This document shows, in pieces, positions 48,841 through 63,800 of a stretch of 64,000 nucleotides of DNA. A program made the position numbers and the translations under genes. Each line of letters starts with the position of its first letter. Within the stretch, counting starts at the first letter, position 1. This stretch comes from Balanoglossus misakiensis (Eukaryota > Hemichordata): contig CM082579.2 in the NCBI GenBank assembly GCA_040954595.2, positions 4,774,001-4,838,000 of the forward strand, given 5' to 3'. The notes beneath the pieces were generated by a model. That model saw only the letters and a list, made by a program, of their open reading frames with translations, had not been told where the DNA came from and ran no database searches.

Positions 48841-51800
48841 GAAATGTTTTTCGAAATTTGGTCATTTTTCGACAAAAACCATGGGTTATAGCTCATGAAA
48901 ATCGTCCAAAATCGACGATTTTTCGACTTCGCGGATTTTCGAAATTTGGTGGTTTTTCGACAAAAACCATGGGTTATAGCTCATGAAAATCGTCCAAAAT
49001 CGACGATTTTTCGACTTCGCGGATTTTCGAAATTTGGTGGTTTTTCGACAAAAACCATGGGTTATAGCTCATGAAAATCGTCCAAAATCGACGATTTTTC
49101 GACTTCGCGGATTTTCGAAATTTGGTGGTTTTTCGACAAAAACCATGGGTTATAGCTCATGAAAATCGTCCAAATCGACGATTTTTCGACTTCGCGGGAT
49201 TTTTCGAAATTTGGTGGTTTTTCGACAAAAACCATGGGTTATAGCTCATGAAAATCGTCCAAAATCGACGATTTTTCGACTTCGCGGATTTTCGAAATTT
49301 GGTGGTTTTTCGACAAAAACCATGGGTTATAGCTCATGAAAATCGTCCAAAATCGACGATTTTTCGACTTCGCGGATTTTCGAAATTTGGTGGTTTTCGA
49401 CAAAAACCATGGGTTATAGCTCATGAAAATCGTCCAAAATCGACGATTTTTCGACTTCGCGGATTTCGAAATTTGGTGGTTTTTCGACAAAAACCATGGG
49501 TTATAGCTCATGAAAATCGTCCAAAATCGACGATTTTTCGACTTCGCGGATTTTCGAAATTTGGTGGTTTTTCGACAAAAACCATGGGTTATAGCTCATG
49601 AAAATCGTCCAAAATCGACGATTTTTCGACTTCGCGGATTTTCGAAATTTGGTGGTTTTTCGACAAAAACCATGGGTTATAGCTCATGAAAATCGTCCAA
49701 AATCGACGATTTTTCGACTTCGCGGATTTTCGAAATTTGGTGGTTTTTCGACAAAAACCATGGGTTATAGCTCATGAAAATCGTCCAAAATCGACGATTT
49801 TTCGACTTCGCGGATTTTCGAAATTTGGTGGTTTTTCGACAAAAACCATGGGTTATAGCTCATGAAATCGTCCAAAATCGACGATTTTTCGACTTCGCGG
49901 ATTTTCGAAATTTGGTGGTTTTTCGACAAAAACCATGGGTTATAGCTCATGAAAATCGTCCAAAATCGACGATTTTTCGACTTCGCGGATTTTCGAAATT
50001 TGGTGGTTTTTCGACAAAAACCATGGGTTATAGCTCATGAAAATCGTCCAAAATCGACGATTTTTCGACTTCGCGGATTTTCGAAATTTGGTGGTTTTTC
50101 GACAAAAACCATGGGTTATAGCTCATGAAAATCGTCCAAAATCGACGATTTTTCGACTTCGCGGATTTTCGAAATTTGGTGGATTTTCGACAAAAACCAT
50201 GGGTTATAGCTCATGAAAATCGTCCAAAATCGACGAATTTTTCGACTTCGCGGATTTCGAAATTTGGTGGATTTTCGACAAAAACCATGGGTTATAGCTC
50301 ATGAAAATCGTCCAAAATCGACGATTTTTCGACTTCGCGGATTTTCGAAATTTGGTGGTTTTTCGACAAAAACCATGGGTTATAGCTCATGAAAATCGTC
50401 CCAAAATCGACGATTTTCGACTTCGCGGATTTTCGAAATTTGGTGGATTTTCGACAAAAATCATGGGTTATAGCTCATGAAAATCGTCCAAAATCGACGA
50501 TTTTTCGACTTCGCGGATTTTCGAAATTTGGTGGTTTTTCGACAAAAACCATGGGTTATAGCTCATGAAAATCGTCCAAAATCGACGATTTTTTCGACTT
50601 CGCGGATTTTCGAAATTTGGTGGTTTTTCGACAAAAACCATGGGTTATAGCTCATGAAAATCGTCCAAAATCGACGATTTTTCGACTTCGCGGATTTTCG
50701 AAATTTGGTGGTTTTTCGACAAAAACCATGGGTTATAGCTCATGAAAATCGTCCAAAATCGACGATTTTTCGACTTCGCGGATTTTCGAAATTTGGTGGT
50801 TTTTCGACAAAAACCATGGGTTATAGCTCATGAAAATCGTCCAAAATCGACGATTTTTCGACTTCGCGGATTTTCGAAATTTGGTGGTTTTTCGACAAAA
50901 AACCATGGGTTATAGCTCATGAAAATCGTCCAAAATCGACGATTTTTCGACTTCGCGGATTTTCGAAATTTGGTGTTTTTCGACAAAAACCATGGGTTAT
51001 AGCTCATGAAAATCGTCCAAAATCGACGATTTTTCGACTTCGCGGATTTTCGAAATTTGGTGGTTTTTCGACAAAAACCATGGGTTATAGCTCATGAAAA
51101 TCGTCCAAAATCGACGATTTTTCGACTTCGCGGATTTTCGAAATTTGGTGGTTTTTCGACAAAAACCATGGGTTATAGCTCATGAAAATCGTCCAAAATC
51201 GACGATTTTTCGACTTCGCGGATTTCGAAATTTGGTGGTTTTTCGACAAAACCATGGGTTATAGCTCATGAAAATCGTCCAAAATCGACGATTTTTCGAC
51301 TTCGCGGATTTTCGAAATTTGGTGGTTTTTCGACAAAAACCATGGGTTATAGCTCATGAAAATCGTCCAAAATCGACGATTTTTCGACTTCGCGGATTTT
51401 CGAAATTTGGTGGTTTTTCGACAAAAACCATGGGTTATAGCTCATGAAAATCGTCCAAAATCGACGATTTTTCGACTTCGCGGATTTTCGAAATTTGGTG
51501 GTTTTTCGACAAAAACCATGGGTTATAGCTCATGAAAATCGTCCAAAATCGACGATTTTTCGACTTCGCGGATTTTCGAAATTTGGTGGTTTTTCGACAA
51601 AAACCATGGGTTATAGCTCATGAAAATCGTCCAAAATCGACGATTTTTCGACTTCGCGGATTTTCGAAATTTGGTGGTTTTTCGACAAAAACCATGGGTT
51701 ATAGCTCATGAAAATCGTCCAAAATCGACGATTTTTCGACTTCGCGGATTTTCGAAATTTGGTGGTTTTTCGACAAAAACCATGGGTTATAGCTCATGAA

Positions 51801-54800
51801 AATCGTCCAAAATCGACGATTTTTCGACTTCGCGGATTTTCGAAATTTGGTGGTTTTTCGACAAAAACCATGGGTTTATAGCTCATGAAAATCGTCCAAA
51901 ATCGACGATTTTTCGACTTCGCGGATTTTCGAAATTGGTGGTTTTTCGACAAAAACCATGGGTTATAGCTCATGAAAATCGTCCAAAATCGACGATTTTT
52001 CGACTTCGCGGATTTTCGAAATTTGGTGGTTTTTCGACAAAAACCATGGGTTATAGCTCATGAAAATCGTCCAAAATCGACGATTTTTCGACTTCGCGGA
52101 TTTTCGAAATTTGGTGGTTTTTCGACAGAAACCATGGGTTATAGCTCATGAAAATCGTCCAAATCGACGATTTTTCGACTTCGCGGATTTTCGAAATTTG
52201 TGGTTTTTCGACAAAAACCATGGGTTATAGCTCATGAAAATCGTCCAAAATCGACGATTTTTCGACTTCGCGGATTTTCGAAATTTGGTGGTTTTTCGAC
52301 AAAAACCATGGGTTATAGCTCATGAAAATCGTCCAAAATCGACGATTTTTCGACTTCGCGGATTTTCGAAATTTGGTGGTTTTTCGACAAAAACCATGGG
52401 TTATAGCTCATGAAAATCGTCCAAAATCGACGATTTTTCGACTTCGCGGATTTTCGAACTTTGGTGGTTTTTCGACAAAAACCATGGGTTATAGCTCATG
52501 AAAATCGTCCAAAATCGACGATTTTTCGACTTCGCGGATTTTCGAAATTTGATGGTTTTTCGACAAAAACCATGGGTTATAGCTCATGAAAAATCGTCCA
52601 AAATCGACGATTTTTCGACTACGCGGATTTTCGAAATTTGGTGGTTTTTCGACAAAAACCATGGGTTATAGCTCATGAAAATCGTCCAAAATCGACGATT
52701 TTTCGACTTCGCGGATTTTCGAAATTTGGTGGTTTTTCGACAAAAACCATGGGTTATAGCTCATGAAAATCGTCCAAAATCGACGATTTTTCCGACTTCG
52801 CGGATTTTCGAAATTTGGTGGTTTTTCGACAAAAACCATGGGTTATAGCTCATGAAAATCGTCCAAAATCGACGATTTTTCGACTTCGCGGATTTTCGAA
52901 ATTTGGTGGTTTTTCGACAAAAACCATGGGTTATAGCTCATGAAAATCGTCCAAAATCGACGATTTTTCGACTTCGCGGATTTTCGAAATTTGGTGGTTT
53001 TTCGACAAAAACCATGGGTTATAGCTCATGAAAATCGTCCAAATCGACGATTTTTCGACTTCGCGGATTTTCGAAATTTGGTGGTTTTTCGACAAAAACC
53101 ATGGGTTATAGCTCATGAAAATCGTCCAAAATCGACGATTTTTCGACTTCGCGGATTTTCGAAATTTGGTGGTTTTTCGACAAAAACCATGGGTTATAGC
53201 TCATGAAAATCGTCCAAAATCGACGATTTTTCGACTTCGCGGATTTTCGAAATTTGGTGGATTTTCGACAAAAACCATGGGTTATAGCTCATGAAAATCG
53301 TCCAAAATCGACGATTTTTCGACTTCGCGGATTTTCGAAATTTGGTGGTTTTTCGACAAAAACATGGGTTATAGCTCATGAAAATCGTCCAAAATCGACG
53401 ATTTTTCGACTTCGCGGATTTTCGAAATTTGGTGGTTTTTCGACAAAAACCATGGGTTATAGCTCATGAAAATCGTCCAAAATCGACGATTTTTCGACTT
53501 CGCGGATTTTCGAAATTTGGTGGTTTTTCGACAAAAACCATGGGTTATAGCTCATGAAAATCGTCCAAAATCGACGATTTTTCGACTTCGCGGATTTTCG
53601 AAATTTGGTGGTTTTTCGACAAAAACCATGGGTTATAGCTCATGAAAATCGTCCAAAATCGACGATTTTTCGACTACGCGGATTTTCGAAATTTGGTGGT
53701 TTTTCGACAAAAACCATGGGTTATAGCTCATGAAAATCGTCCAAAATCGACGATTTTTCGACTTCGCGGATTTTCGAAATTTGGTGGTTTTTCGACAAAA
53801 ACCATGGGTTATAGCTCATGAAAATCGTCCAAAATCGACGATTTTTCGACTTCGCGGATTTTCGAAATTTGGTGGTTTTTCGACAAAAACCATGGGTTAT
53901 AGCTCATGAAAATCGTCCAAAATCGACGATTTTTCGACTTCGCGGATTTTCGAAATTTGGTGGTTTTTCGACAAAAACCATGGGTTATAGCTCATGAAAA
54001 TCGTCCCAAAATCGACGATTTTTCGACTTCGCGGATTTTCGAAATTTGGTGGTTTTTCGACAAAAACCATGGGTTATAGCTCATGAAAATCGTCCAAAAT
54101 CGACGATTTTTCGACTTCGCGGATTTTCGAAATTTGGTGGTTTTTCGACAAAAACCATGGGTTATAGCTCATGAAAATCGTCCAAAATCGACGATTTTTC
54201 GACTTCGCGGATTTTCGAAATTTGGTGGATTTTTCGACAAAAACCATGGGTTATAGCTCATGAAAATCGTCCAAAATCGACGATTTTTCGACTTCGCGGA
54301 TTTTCGAAATTTGGTGGTTTTTCGACAAAAACCATGGGTTATAGCTCATGAAAATCGTCCAAAATCGACGATTTTTCGACTTCGCGGATTTTCGAAATTT
54401 GGTGGTTTTCGACAAAAACCATGGGTTATAGCTCATGAAAATCGTCCAAAATCGACGATTTTTCGACTTCGCGGATTTTCGAAATTTGGTGGTTTTTCGA
54501 CAAAAACATGGGTTATAGCTCATGAAAATCGTCCAAAATCGACGATTTTTCGACTTCGCGGATTTTCGAAATTTGGTGGTTTTTCGACAAAAACCATGGG
54601 TTATAGCTCATGAAAATCGTCCAAAATCGACGATTTTTCGACTTCGCGGATTTTCGAAATTTGGTGATTTTCGACAAAAACCATGGGTTATAGCTCATGA
54701 AAATCGTCCAAAATCGACGATTTTTCGACTTCGCGGATTTTCGAAATTTGGTGGTTTTTCGACAAAAACCATGGGTTATAGCTCATGAAAATCGTCCAAA

Positions 54801-57800
54801 ATCGACGATTTTTCGACTTCGCGGATTTTCGAAAATTTGGTGGTTTTTCGACAAAAACCATGGGTATAGCTCATGAAAATCGTCCAAAATCGACGATTTT
54901 TCGACTTCGCGGATTTTCGAAATTTGGTGGGTTTTTCGACAAAAACCATGGGTTTTAGCTCATGAAAATCGTCCAAAATCGACGATTTTTCGACTTCGCG
55001 GATTTTCGAAATTTGGTGGATTTTCGACAAAAACCATGGGTTATAGCTCATGAAAATCGTCCAAAATCGACGATTTTTCGACTTCGCGGATTTTCGAAAT
55101 TTGGTGGTTTTTCGACAAAAACCATGGGTTATAGCTCATGAAAATCGTCCAAAATCGACGATTTTTCGACTTCGCGGATTTTCGAAATTTGGTGTTTTTC
55201 GACAAAAACCATGGGTTATAGCTCATGAAAATCGTCCAAAATCGACGATTTTTCGACTTCGCGGATTTTCGAAATTTGGTGGTTTTTCGACAAAAACCAT
55301 GGGTTATAGCTCATGAAAATCGTCCAAAATCGACGATTTTTCGACTTCGCGGATTTTCGAAATTTGGTGGTTTTTCGACAAAAACCATGGGTTATAGCTC
55401 ATGAAAATCGTCCAAAATCGACGATTTTTCGACTTCGCGGATTTTCGAAATTTGGTGGTTTTTTCGACAAAAACCATGGGTTATAGCTCATGAAAATCGT
55501 CCAAAATCGACGATTTTTCGACTTCGCGGATTTTCGAAATTTGGTGGTTTTCGACAAAAACCATGGGTTATAGCTCATGAAAATCGTCCAAAATCGACGA
55601 TTTTTCGACTTCGCGGATTTTCGAAATTTGGTGGTTTTTCGACAAAAACCATGGGTTATAGCTCATGAAAATCGTCCAAAATCGACGATTTTTCGACTTC
55701 GCGGATTTTCGAAATTTGGTGGTTTTTCGACAAAAACATGGGTTATAGCTCATGAAAATCGTCCAAAATCGACGATTTTTCGACTTCGCGGATTTTCGAA
55801 ATTTGGTGGTTTTTCGACAAAAACCATGGGTTATAGCTCATGAAAATCGTCCAAAATCGACGATTTTTCGACTTCGCGGATTTTCGAAATTTGGTGGTTT
55901 TTTCGACAAAAACCATGGGTTATAGCTCATGAAAATCGTCCAAAATCGACGATTTTTCGACTTCGCGGATTTTCGAAATTTGGTGGTTTTTCGACAAAAA
56001 CCATGGGTTATAGCTCATGAAAATCGTCCAAAATCGACGATTTTTCGACTTCGCGGATTTTCGAAATTTGGTGGATTTTCGACAAAAACCATGGGTTATA
56101 GCTCATGAAAATCGTCCAAAATCGACGATTTTTCGACTTCGCGGATTTTCGAAATTTGGTGGATTTTCGACAAAAACCATGGGTTATAGCTCATGAAAAT
56201 CGTCCAAAATCGACGATTTTTCGACTTCGCGGATTTTCGAAATTTGGTGGATTTTCGACAAAAACCATGGGTTATAGCTCATGAAAATCGTCCAAAATCG
56301 ACGATTTTTCGACTTCGCGGATTTTCGAAATTTGGTGGTTTTTCGACAAAAACCATGGGTTATAGCTCATGAAAATCGTCCAAAATCGACGATTTTTCGA
56401 CTTCGCGGATTTTCGAAATTTGGTGGTTTTTCGACAAAAACCATGGGTTATAGCTCATGAAAATCGTCCAAAATCGACGATTTTTCGACTTCGCGGATTT
56501 TCGAAATTTGGTGGTTTTTCGACAAAAACCATGGGTTATAGCTCATGAAAATCGTCCAAAATCGACGATTTTTCGACTTCGCGGATTTTCGAAATTTGGT
56601 GGTTTTTCGACAAAAACCATGGGTTATAGCTCATGAAAATCGTCCAAAATCGACGATTTTTCGACTTCGCGGATTTTCGAAATTTGGTGGTTTTTCGACA
56701 AAAACCATGGGTTATAGCTCATGAAAATCGTCCAAAATCGACGATTTTTCGACTTCGCGGATTTTCGAAATTTGGTGGTTTTTCGACAAAAACCATGGGT
56801 TATAGCTCATGAAAATCGTCCAAAATCGACGATTTTTCGACTTCGCGGATTTTCGAAATTTGGTGGTTTTTCGACAAAACCATGGGTTATAGCTCATGAA
56901 AATCGTCCAAAATCGACGATTTTTCGACTTCGCGGATTTTCGAAATTTGGTGGTTTTTCGACAAAAACCATGGGTTATAGCTCATGAAAATCGTCCAAAA
57001 TCGACGATTTTTCGACTTCGCGGATTTTCGAAATTGGTGGATTTTCGACAAAAACCATGGGTTATAGCTCATGAAAATCGTCCAAAATCGACGATTTTTC
57101 GACTTCGCGGATTTTCGAAATTTGGTGGTTTTTCGACAAAAACCATGGGTTATAGCTCATGAAAATCGTCCAAAATCGACGATTTTTCGACTTCGCGGAT
57201 TTTCGAAATTTGGTGGTTTTTCGACAAAAACCATGGGTTATAGCTCATGAAAATCGTCCAAAATCGACGATTTTTCGACTTCGCGGATTTTCGAAATTTG
57301 GTGGATTTTCGACAAAAACCATGGGTTATAGCTCATGAAAATCGTCCAAAATCGACGATTTTTCGACTTCGCGGATTTTCGAAATTTGGTGGTTTTTCGA
57401 CAAAAACCATGGGTTATAGCTCATGAAAATCGTCCAAAATCGACGATTTTTCGACTTCGCGGATTTTCGAAATTTGTGGTTTTTCGACAAAAACCATGGG
57501 TTATAGCTCATGAAAATCGTCCAAAATCGACGATTTTTCGACTTCGCGGATTTTCGAAATTTGGTGGTTTTTCGACAAAAACCATGGGTTATAGCTCATG
57601 AAAATCGTCCAAAATCGACGATTTTTCGACTTCTGCGGATTTTCGAAATTTGGTGGTTTTTCGACAAAAACATGGGTTATAGCTCATGAAAATCGTCCAA
57701 AATCGACGATTTTTCGACTTCGCGGATTTTCGAAATTGGTGGGTTTTCGACAAAAAACCATGGGTTATAGCCATGAAAATCGTCCAAAATCGACGATTTT

Positions 57801-60800
57801 TCGACTTCGCGGATTTTCGAAATTTGGTGGTTTTTCGACAAAAACCATGGGTTATAGCTCATGAAAATCGTCCAAAATCGACGATTTTTCGACTACGCGG
57901 ATTTTCGAAATTTGGGTGTTTTTCGACAAAAACCATGGGTTATAGCTCATGAAAATCGTCCAAAATCGACGATTTTTCGACTTCGCGGATTTTCGAAATT
58001 TGGTGGATTTTCGACAAAAACCATGGGTTATAGCTCATGAAAATCGTCCAAAATCGACGATTTTTCGACTTCGCGGATTTTCGAAATTTGGTGGTTTTCG
58101 ACAAAAACCATGGGTTATAGCTCATGAAAATCGTCCAAAATCGACGATTTTTCGACTTCGCGGATTTTCGAAATTTGGTGGTTTTTCGACAAAAACCATG
58201 GGTTATAGCTCATGAAAATCGTCCAAAATCGACGATTTTTCGACTTCGCGGATTTTCGAAATTTGGTGGTTTTTCGACAAAAACCATGGGTTATAGCTCA
58301 TGAAAATCGTCCAAATCGACGATTTTTCGACTTCGCGGATTTTCGAAATTTGGTGGTTTTTCGACAAAAACCATGGGTTATAGCTCATGAAAATCGTCCA
58401 AAATCGACGATTTTTCGACTTCGCGGATTTTCGAATTTGGTGGTGTTTTCGACAAAAACCATGGGTTATAGCTCATGAAATCGTCCAAAATCGACGATTT
58501 TTCGACTTCGCGGATTTTCGAAATTGGTGGTTTTTCGACAAAACCATGGGTTATAGCTCATGAAAATCGTCCAAAATCGACGATTTTTCGACTTCGCGGA
58601 TTTTCGAAATTGGTGGTTTTTCGACAAAAACATGGTTATAGCTCATGAAAAGCGTCCAAAATCGACGATTTTTCGACTTCGCGGATTTCGAAATTTGGTG
58701 TTTTTCGACAAAAACCATGGGTTATAGCTCATGAAAAAAATCGTCCAAAATCGACGATTTTCTGACTTCGCGATTTTCNNNNNNNNNNNNNNNNNNNNNN
58801 NNNNNNNNNNNNNNNNNNNNNNNNNNNNNNNNNNNNNNNNNNNNNNNNNNNNNNNNNNNNNNNNNNNNNNNNNNNNNNCGACGATTTTTCGACTTCGCGG
58901 ATTTTCGAAATTTGGTGGTTTTTCGACAAAAACCATGGGTTATAGCTCATGAAAATCGTCCAAAATCGACGATTTTTCGACTTCGCGTATTTTCGAAATT
59001 TGGTGGTTTTTCGACAAAAACCATGGGTTATAGCTCATGAAAATCGTCCAAAATCGACGATTTTTCGACTTCGCGATTTTCGAAATTTGGTGGTTTTTCG
59101 ACAAAAACCATGGGTTATAGCTCATGAAAATCGTCCAAAATCGACGATTTTTCGACTTCGCGGATTTTCGAAAATTTGGTGGTTTTTCGACAAAAACATG
59201 GGTTATAGCTCATGAAAATCGTCCAAAATCGAAGATTTTTCGACTTCGCGGATTTTCGAAATTTGGTGTTTTTTCGACAAAAACCATGGGTTATAGCTCA
59301 TGAAAATTCGTCCAAAATCGACGATTTTTCGACTACGCGGATTTTCGGAAATTTGGTGGTTTTTGACAAAAACCATGGGTTATAGCTCATGAAAATCGTC
59401 CAAATCGACGATTTTTCGACTTCGCGGATTTTCGAAATTTGGTGGTTTTTCGACAAAAACCATGGGTTATAGCTCATGAAAATCGTCCAAAATCGACGAT
59501 TTTTCGACTTCGCGGATTTTCGAAATTGGTGGTTTTTCGACAAAAACCATGGGTTATAGCTCATGAAAATCGTCCAAATCGACGATTTTTCGACTTCGTG
59601 GATGTTCGAAATTTGGTGGTTTTTCGACAAAAACCATGGGTTATAGCTCATGAAATCGTCCAAAATCGGACGATTTTTCGACTTCGCGGATTTTCGAAAT
59701 TTGGTGGTTTTTCGACAGAAACCATGGGTTATAGCTCATGAAAATCGTCCAAAATCGACGATTTTTCGACTTCGCGGATTTTCGAAAATTTGTTTTCGAC
59801 AAAAACCAATGTTTATGCTCATGAAAATCGTCAAAATCGACGTTTTTCGACTTCGCGGATTTTCGAAATTTGGTGTTTTTCGACAAAAACCATGGGTATA
59901 GGCTCATGAAAATCATCCAAAATCGACGATTTTTCGACTTCGCGGATTTCGAAATTTGGTGGTTTTCGACAAAAACCATGGGTTATAGCTCATGAAAATC
60001 GTCCAAAATCGACGATTTTTCGACTTCGCGGATTTTCGAAATTTGGTGGTTTTTCGACAAAACCATGGGTTATAGCTCATGAAAATCGTCCAAAATCGAC
60101 GATTTTTCGACTTCGCGGATTTTCGAAATTTGGTGGTTTTTCGACAAAAACCATGGGTTATAGCTCATGAAAATCGTCCAAAATCGACGATTTTTCGACT
60201 TCGCGGATTTTCGAAATTTGGTGGTTTTTCGACAAAAACCATGGGTTATAGCTCATGAAAATCGTCCAAAATCGACGATTTTTCGACTTCGCGGATTTTC
60301 GAAATTTGGTGGTTTTTCGACAAAAACCATGGGTTATAGCTCATGAAAATCGTCCAAAATCGACGATTTTTCGACTTCGCGGATTTTCGAAATTTGGTGG
60401 TTTTTCGACAAAAACCATGGGTTATAGCTCATGAAAATCGTCCAAAATCGACGATTTTTCGACTTCGCGGATTTTCGAAATTTGGTGGTTTTTCGACAAA
60501 AACCATGGGTTATAGCTCATGAAAATCGTCCAAAATCGACGATTTTTCGACTTCGCGGATTTTCGAAATTTGGTGGTTTTTCGACAAAACCATGGGTTAT
60601 AGCTCATGAAAATCGTCCAAAATCGACGATTTTCGACTTCGCGGATTTTCGAAATTTGGTGGTTTTTCGACAAAAACCATGGGTTATAGCTCATGAAAAT
60701 CGTCCAAAATCGACGATTTTTCGACTTCGCGGATTTTCGAAATTTGGTGGTTTTTCGACAAAAACCATGGGTTATAGCTCATGAAAATCGTCCAAATCGA

Positions 60801-63800
60801 CGATTTTTCGACTTCGCGGATTTTCGAAATTTGGTGGTTTTTCGACAAAAACCATGGGTTATAGCTCATGAAAATCGTCCAAAATCGACGATTTTTCGAC
60901 TTCGCGGATTTTCGAAATTTGGTGGTTTTTCGACAAAAACCATGGGTTATAGCTCATGAAAATCGTCCAAAATCGACGATTTTTCGACTTCGCGGATTTT
61001 CGAAATTTGGTGGTTTTTCGACAAAAACCATGGGTTATAGCTCATGAAAATCGTCCAAAATCGACGATTTTTCGACTTCGCGGATTTTCGAAATTTGGTG
61101 GTTTTTCGACAAAAACCATGGGTTATAGCTCATGAAAATCGTCCAAAATCGACGATTTTTCGACTTCGCGGATTTTCGAAATTTGGTGGTTTTTCGACAA
61201 AAACCATGGGTTATAGCTCATGAAAATCGTCCAAAATCGACGATTTTTCGACTTCGCGGATTTTCGAAATTTGGTGGTTTTTCGACAAAAACCATGGGTT
61301 ATAGCTCATGAAAATCGTCCAAAATCGACGATTTTTCGACTTCGCGGATTTTCGAAATTTGGTGGTTTTTCGACAAAAACCATGGGTTATAGCTCATGAA
61401 AATCGTCCAAAATCGACGATTTTTCGACTTCGCGGATTTTCGAAATTTGGTGGTTTTTCGACAAAAACCATGGGTTATAGCTCATGAAAATCGTCCAAAA
61501 TCGACGATTTTTCGACTTCGCGGATTTTCGAAATTTGGTGGTTTTTCGACAAAAACCATGGGTTATAGCTCATGAAAATCGTCCAAAATCGACGATTTTT
61601 CGACTTCGCGGATTTTCGAAATTTGGTGGTTTTTCGACAAAAACCATGGGTTATAGCTCATGAAAATCGTCCAAAATCGACGATTTTTCGACTTCGCGGA
61701 TTTTCGAAATTTGGTGGTTTTTCGACAAAAACCATGGGTTATAGCTCATGAAAATCGTCCAAAATCGACGATTTTTCGACTTCGCGGATTTTCGAAATTT
61801 GGTGGTTTTTCGACAAAAACCATGGGTTATAGCTCATGAAAATCGTCCAAAATCGACGATTTTTCGACTTCGCGGATTTTCGAAATTTGGTGGTTTTTCG
61901 ACAAAAACCATGGGTTATAGCTCATGAAAATCGTCCAAAATCGACGATTTTTCGACTTCGCGGATTTTCGAAATTTGGTGGTTTTTCGACAAAAACCATG
62001 GGTTATAGCTCATGAAAATCGTCCAAAATCGACGATTTTTCGACTTCGCGGATTTTCGAAATTTGGTGGTTTTTCGACAAAAACCATGGGTTATAGCTCA
62101 TGAAAATCGTCCAAAATCGACGATTTTTTCGACTTCGCGGATTTTCGAAATTTGGTGGTTTTTCGACAAAAACCATGGGTTATAGCTCATGAAAATCGTC
62201 CAAAATCGACGATTTTTCGACTTCGCGGATTTTCGAAATTTGGTGGTTTTTCGACAAAAACCATGGGTTATAGCTCATGAAAATCGTCCAAAATCGACGA
62301 TTTTTCGACTTCGCGGATTTTCGAAATTTGGTGGATTTTCGACAAAAACCATGGGTTATAGCTCATGAAAATCGTCCAAAATCGACGATTTTTCGACTTC
62401 GCGGATTTTCGAAATTTGGTGGATTTTCGACAAAAACCATGGGTTATAGCTCATGAAAATCGTCCAAAATCGACGATTTTTCGACTTCGCGGATTTTCGA
62501 AATTTGGTGGTTTTTCGACAAAAACCATGGGTTATAGCTCATGAAAATCGTCCAAAATCGACGATTTTTCGACTTCGCGGATTTTCGAAATTTGGTGGTT
62601 TTTCGACAAAAACCATGGGTTATAGCTCATGAAAATCGTCCAAAATCGACGATTTTTCGACTTCGCGGATTTTCGAAATTTGGTGGATTTTTCGACAAAA
62701 ACCATGGGTTATAGCTCATGAAAATCGTCCAAAATCGACGATTTTTCGACTTCGCGGATTTTCGAAATTTGGTGGTTTTTCGACAAAAACCATGGGTTAT
62801 AGCTCATGAAAATCGTCCAAAATCGACGATTTTTCGACTTCGCGGATTTTCGAAATTTGGTGGTTTTTCGACAAAAACCATGGGTTATAGCTCATGAAAA
62901 TCGTCCAAAATCGACGATTTTTCGACTTCGCGGATTTTCGAAATTTGGTGGTTTTTCGACAAAAACCATGGGTTATAGCTCATGAAAATCGTCCAAAATC
63001 GACGATTTTTCGACTTCGCGGATTTTCGAAATTTGGTGGTTTTTCGACAAAAACCATGGGTTATAGCTCATGAAAATCGTCCAAAATCGACGATTTTTCG
63101 ACTTCGCGGATTTTCGAAATTTGGTGGTTTTTCGACAAAAACCATGGGTTATAGCTCATGAAAATCGTCCAAAATCGACGATTTTTCGACTTCGCGGATT
63201 TTCGAAATTTGGTGGTTTTTCGACAAAAACCATGGGTTATAGCTCATGAAAATCGTCCAAAATCGACGATTTTTCGACTTCGCGGATTTTCGAAATTTGG
63301 TGGTTTTTCGACAAAAACCATGGGTTATAGCTCATGAAAATCGTCCAAAATCGACGATTTTTCGACTTCGCGGATTTTCGAAATTTGGTGGTTTTTCGAC
63401 AAAAACCATGGGTTATAGCTCATGAAAATCGTCCAAAATCGACGATTTTTCGACTTCGCGGATTTTCGAAATTTGGTGGTTTTTCGACAAAAACCATGGG
63501 TTATAGCTCATGAAAATCGTCCAAAATCGACGATTTTTCGACTTCGCGGATTTTCGAAATTTGGTGGTTTTTCGACAAAAACCATGGGTTATAGCTCATG
63601 AAAATCGTCCAAAATCGACGATTTTTCGACTTCGCGGATTTTCGAAATTTGGTGGTTTTTCGACAAAAACCATGGGTTATAGCTCATGAAAATCGTCCAA
63701 AATCGACGATTTTTCGACTTCGCGGATTTTCGAAATTTGGTGGATTTTCGACAAAAACCATGGGTTATAGCTCATGAAAATCGTCCAAAATCGACGATTT

